Shown: piece by piece, positions 31,047 to 32,954 of the stretch
Position numbering within the stretch: the stretch's first letter is position 1
Layout of the letters: every line of letters begins with the position of its first letter
Assembly (NCBI GenBank): GCA_016871135.1
Contig: VFZQ01000003.1
Location: 1-32,954 of the forward strand
Reading direction: 5' to 3'
Source of the DNA: Acidobacteriota bacterium
GTDB taxonomy: Bacteria; Acidobacteriota; Terriglobia; Bryobacterales; Bryobacteraceae
DNA: 32,954 bases
Made by a program: the position numbers and the translations under genes
The notes under the pieces: model-generated
Database searches by the model: none
What the model saw: only the letters and a program-made list of their open reading frames with translations
Told to the model about the DNA's origin: nothing

Positions 31047-32327
31047 TCACGGCCGCTTAATCTTATACAGGCTCTGCGCGCCGCGAATGTAGAGCGCGTC
31101 CGCACCGATAGCGGGCGTCGCCATGATCATCTCGCTGATCGTATTCTTGTGCAGTAACTTGTACTCCGCGCCCGCGCCAATGACGAAGGTATCGCCATCC
31201 TCGCTGGCGGCGTATAGCTTGCCGCGAGACGCCCACGGCGAAGCCGTGAACGCCGCGGCGGCGGGATCAATGCGCTGTTTGCCGTAAAGTTCTTTGCCCG
31301 TCCGCGCGTCGTGCGCCGTGAAGAAACCCCGGTCCATCAGCGTGTAGTAATTGTCGCCGTAGATGATCGGCGACGGATTGTACGGTCCGGCTTGCGGCAA
31401 CTTCCACGCGATGTGCGCCTCGCCCAGCGCTCCCTTCGCGCCCGGCTTGACGACAAAAACCGGCCGGTTCTGATCTCCCACGTAGCCCGAAGTCAAATAG
31501 AGGAGTCCGAACCGTTCGAGCGGCGTCGGAATCGCGATCGTGCTCATACCGCCGAACTCCCAAACGACTTTGCCGTCGAGGTCGTACGACCTGTTCTTCA
31601 CTGTGCCCGTTGTGACGATTTCAGTCTTTCCATCGTGTTGCCAGATGAAAGGCGTCGACCAGTTGGACTTCTCATCGGAGCGATCCGCCTTCCAAATGAC
31701 CTTGCCCGTCTTGGCGTCGACAGAAAGAAGCTGGCTCGAGTCGTCGTTATCTTTGAGAATGTACAAGCGGCCCTGATGAAGAACCGGCGAGGCCGCCGTG
31801 CCCCAGCCATACCGCGTGTTGTTGGCGTCAAGCGGGAGTGTCCAGGCGATCTTGCCGTCTTTCGTCAGCGCCCACAGACCGTTGTTGCCGAACAGCGCGT
31901 AGACCATGTTCCCGTCGGTCACGGGCGTCTCCGATGCGAAGCTGTTCTTCAAGTGGCGCGACTGCGGCGGCACTCCCTTCCACACTTCGCGCTCCCACAC
32001 AACCTTGCCCGTCTTGGCGTCGAGCGCCATGACAAGCAACCGGTGTTCGTCGGTTACCTTGCCGCGATTACCTCCAAAGTAAAGGCCCTTCTTGGGCGGT
32101 TCGATGTCGCCCTTCGAAATAGCGGTGGTGAGATAGATTCGATCGCCCCACAACACCGGCGACGACCAGGCCATGCCGGGGATCGGCGTCTTCCAGGCGA
32201 CGTTTTCGGTTTCGCTCCAACGCTCGGGGAAAGTCGAGTAGTCGGCCAAGCCGGCGGCGCCGGGTCCTCGGAACTGCGGCCAATTCTGCGCGACCAGCGC
32301 GGCGGTTAGAAATAGTGTGCGGTACAC
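31047..32327 (-). CDS. Exported PQQ-type (outer-membrane assembly BamB-like fold) beta-propeller protein
   Basis: 426 residues with a signal peptide (MYRTLFLTAALVAQN) and a start NWPQFRGPGAAGL typical of the 'PQQ-binding-like beta-propeller' proteins of Acidobacteriota and planctomycetes. Blade motifs recur: LDAKTGKVVWEREVW, VDAKTGKVIWKAD, LDGKVVWEFG and HDARTGKELYGKQ. The fold resembles an eight-bladed propeller as in alcohol dehydrogenases and BamB. No Ca/PQQ-ligand set is obvious, so a binding role rather than dehydrogenase is likely. The start is GTG at 32327, with GATCAT 6 nt upstream. Divergent from the TPR gene with a 14-bp gap. Confidence 0.85.
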   Translation of the reverse strand: MYRTLFLTAALVAQNWPQFRGPGAAGLADYSTFPERWSETENVAWKTPIPGMAWSSPVLWGDRIYLTTAISKGDIEPPKKGLYFGGNRGKVTDEHRLLVMALDAKTGKVVWEREVWKGVPPQSRHLKNSFASETPVTDGNMVYALFGNNGLWALTKDGKIAWTLPLDANNTRYGWGTAASPVLHQGRLYILKDNDDSSQLLSVDAKTGKVIWKADRSDEKSNWSTPFIWQHDGKTEIVTTGTVKNRSYDLDGKVVWEFGGMSTIAIPTPLERFGLLYLTSGYVGDQNRPVFVVKPGAKGALGEAHIAWKLPQAGPYNPSPIIYGDNYYTLMDRGFFTAHDARTGKELYGKQRIDPAAAAFTASPWASRGKLYAASEDGDTFVIGAGAEYKLLHKNTISEMIMATPAIGADALYIRGAQSLYKIKRP

Positions 32328-32329
32328 GC

Positions 32330-32339
32330 AATAATGATC
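32330..32339. promoter_or_regulatory. Overlapping divergent -10-like boxes
   Basis: On the plus strand AATAAT (32330-32335) lies 6 nt before the TPR gene ATG. On the minus strand GATCAT (32334-32339) lies 6 nt before the propeller gene GTG. The boxes share 2 bp, the same design as at 20496-20505. Confidence 0.4.
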
Positions 32340-32341
32340 TC

Positions 32342-32878
32342 ATGTGGCTGCTGTTCCAGGTGGCGGCGGCAATGCCGCTTTTGCAGGAGGGGCGTTTCGA
32401 GGATGCCCGCGCGCCGCTGGTCCTGGCTTGTAAGCAGGGCGAGGCGAACGGTTGCTACCTGCTCGGCCGGACGCTATACACACTCGAAAAATACGACGCT
32501 GCGCTGGCAACGTTACTGCCGCTGCGGGCGACGGATAAAGATCCATGGCGGGTCGATGATGCGATTGCGCTGGTGTACGAGGGCCTACGCAGACCCGCCG
32601 AAGCCGATAAGTATTTTCAAACGGCGATCACCGGCCGCGCGCCGGATCCGAGGTATCACTACGGGCGATTTCTAATTCGCGAAGGACACGCCGAGAAAGC
32701 TGTCGCAGTGCTCGCCGCGTCCGCGAAGGAATTCCCCAAACACGAACTCACGCGGTTCGAACTAGGCCGCGCGTATTCTCAACTCGGGCGCCTTCAGGAA
32801 GCGGAGATACAACTGGCGCTGGCGCCGTCGCTGGACGAAGCGCGCCGATTGCTTATCAAAGTTCGAGCTAGAAAATGA
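32342..32878 (+). CDS. TPR-repeat protein
   Basis: 178 residues. A short hydrophobic start (MWLLFQVAAAMPLL) may be a signal or just an early helix. Helix-turn-helix pairs of TPR type follow: LLGRTLYTLEKYDAALATLL, DDAIALVYEGLRRPAEADKY, HYGRFLIREGHAEKAVAVLA and FELGRAYSQLGRLQEAEIQL. They would form a scaffold for protein contacts, perhaps in the periplasm with the divergent propeller protein. The stop is followed at once by the stop of a convergent gene. Partners are unknown. Confidence 0.8.
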   Translation: MWLLFQVAAAMPLLQEGRFEDARAPLVLACKQGEANGCYLLGRTLYTLEKYDAALATLLPLRATDKDPWRVDDAIALVYEGLRRPAEADKYFQTAITGRAPDPRYHYGRFLIREGHAEKAVAVLAASAKEFPKHELTRFELGRAYSQLGRLQEAEIQLALAPSLDEARRLLIKVRARK

Positions 32879-32954
32879 CTACGAAGCCGCGGCCTTTTTG
32901 CGCGTCGTCTTCTTTTTCTTATCCGGCGCCTGCCGGTCGCTCTTCTTCAGGTTC
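32879..32954 (-). CDS. C-terminal end of a Lys-rich protein (partial)
   Basis: On the minus strand, LKKSDRQAPDKKKKTTRKKA and AAS then TAG enter from the right edge. It is too short for the ORF track. Such Lys/Arg/Ala-rich tails occur on DNA topoisomerase I, histone-like and other nucleic-acid-binding proteins, but the family cannot be decided from 25 residues. It abuts the TPR gene stop with no gap. Confidence 0.6.
   Translation of the reverse strand, partial: NLKKSDRQAPDKKKKTTRKKAAAS

Noticed and set aside
1-32954. A CRISPR array, a defence island, or a complete prophage
   Set aside because: No regularly spaced direct repeats, no Cas, restriction or abortive-infection genes other than VapBC, and no phage structural genes besides the partial terminase-like ATPase.

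Overview
The window is GC-rich, densely packed bacterial DNA. Gene content points to the phylum Acidobacteriota, probably the Bryobacterales/Solibacterales group. The clues are a planctomycete-type cytochrome/DUF1549/DUF1553 protein paired with a DUF1501 protein, a long secreted BNR/VPS10-type propeller protein, an M2 dipeptidase, a carboxypeptidase-regulatory TonB receptor, a Tat-type sulfatase, and an N-terminal terminase module of a type I associate with Acidobacteriota. This assignment rests on gene families recognised by eye, not on a marker gene. I saw no rRNA, tRNA, CRISPR array or insertion sequence.

Layout. 1-1784 is an accessory patch: the 5' part of a phage-terminase-like gene (minus strand, running off the left edge, its N-terminus apparently lost) beside a VapBC-type toxin-antitoxin pair. 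1952-8532 holds the BNR-propeller protein, two small membrane proteins, an M2 peptidyl-dipeptidase and a LysM-like protein. 8774-12753 is the PSD1/DUF1501 pair. 12792-16626 is a divergent locus: an ECF sigma factor and a membrane anti-sigma factor on one side, a TonB-dependent receptor on the other, separated by a symmetric palindrome. 16623-20489 (minus) carries a secreted Cys/Gly-rich protein, a small membrane protein and a tight operon (TIM-barrel isomerase, zinc-ribbon protein, CbiX-like chelatase, ferredoxin reductase). 20513-22999 (plus) is a 51-aa protein, a DinG/XPD-type helicase and a PTPS/QueD-family enzyme. 22984-23684 (minus) carries a 7Fe ferredoxin and a small cytochrome c. 23738-24823 is a DUF2064 transferase-GNAT fusion. 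24803-29990 (minus) is a sulfatase followed by four glycosyltransferases, probably a surface-glycan cluster. 30036-32878 holds two small exported proteins (one built of 16-residue repeats), a PQQ-type beta-propeller protein and a TPR protein. The tail of a Lys-rich protein enters from the right edge.

Most interesting points. (1) The anti-sigma factor carries an extracytoplasmic domain that looks like an HNH-nuclease family with the key His changed to Tyr. (2) Sigma and receptor genes start exactly 8 nt from either end of a perfect 11-bp inverted repeat. (3) About a dozen genes have a -10-like hexamer (TACAAT or xAxxxT) only 6-8 nt before the start codon and no Shine-Dalgarno, suggesting widespread leaderless transcription. 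(4) The PTPS/QueD homologue lacks the catalytic Cys but keeps the neighbouring Glu. (5) A small exported protein consists of five 16-residue repeats. (6) A DUF2064 transferase is fused to a GNAT domain.
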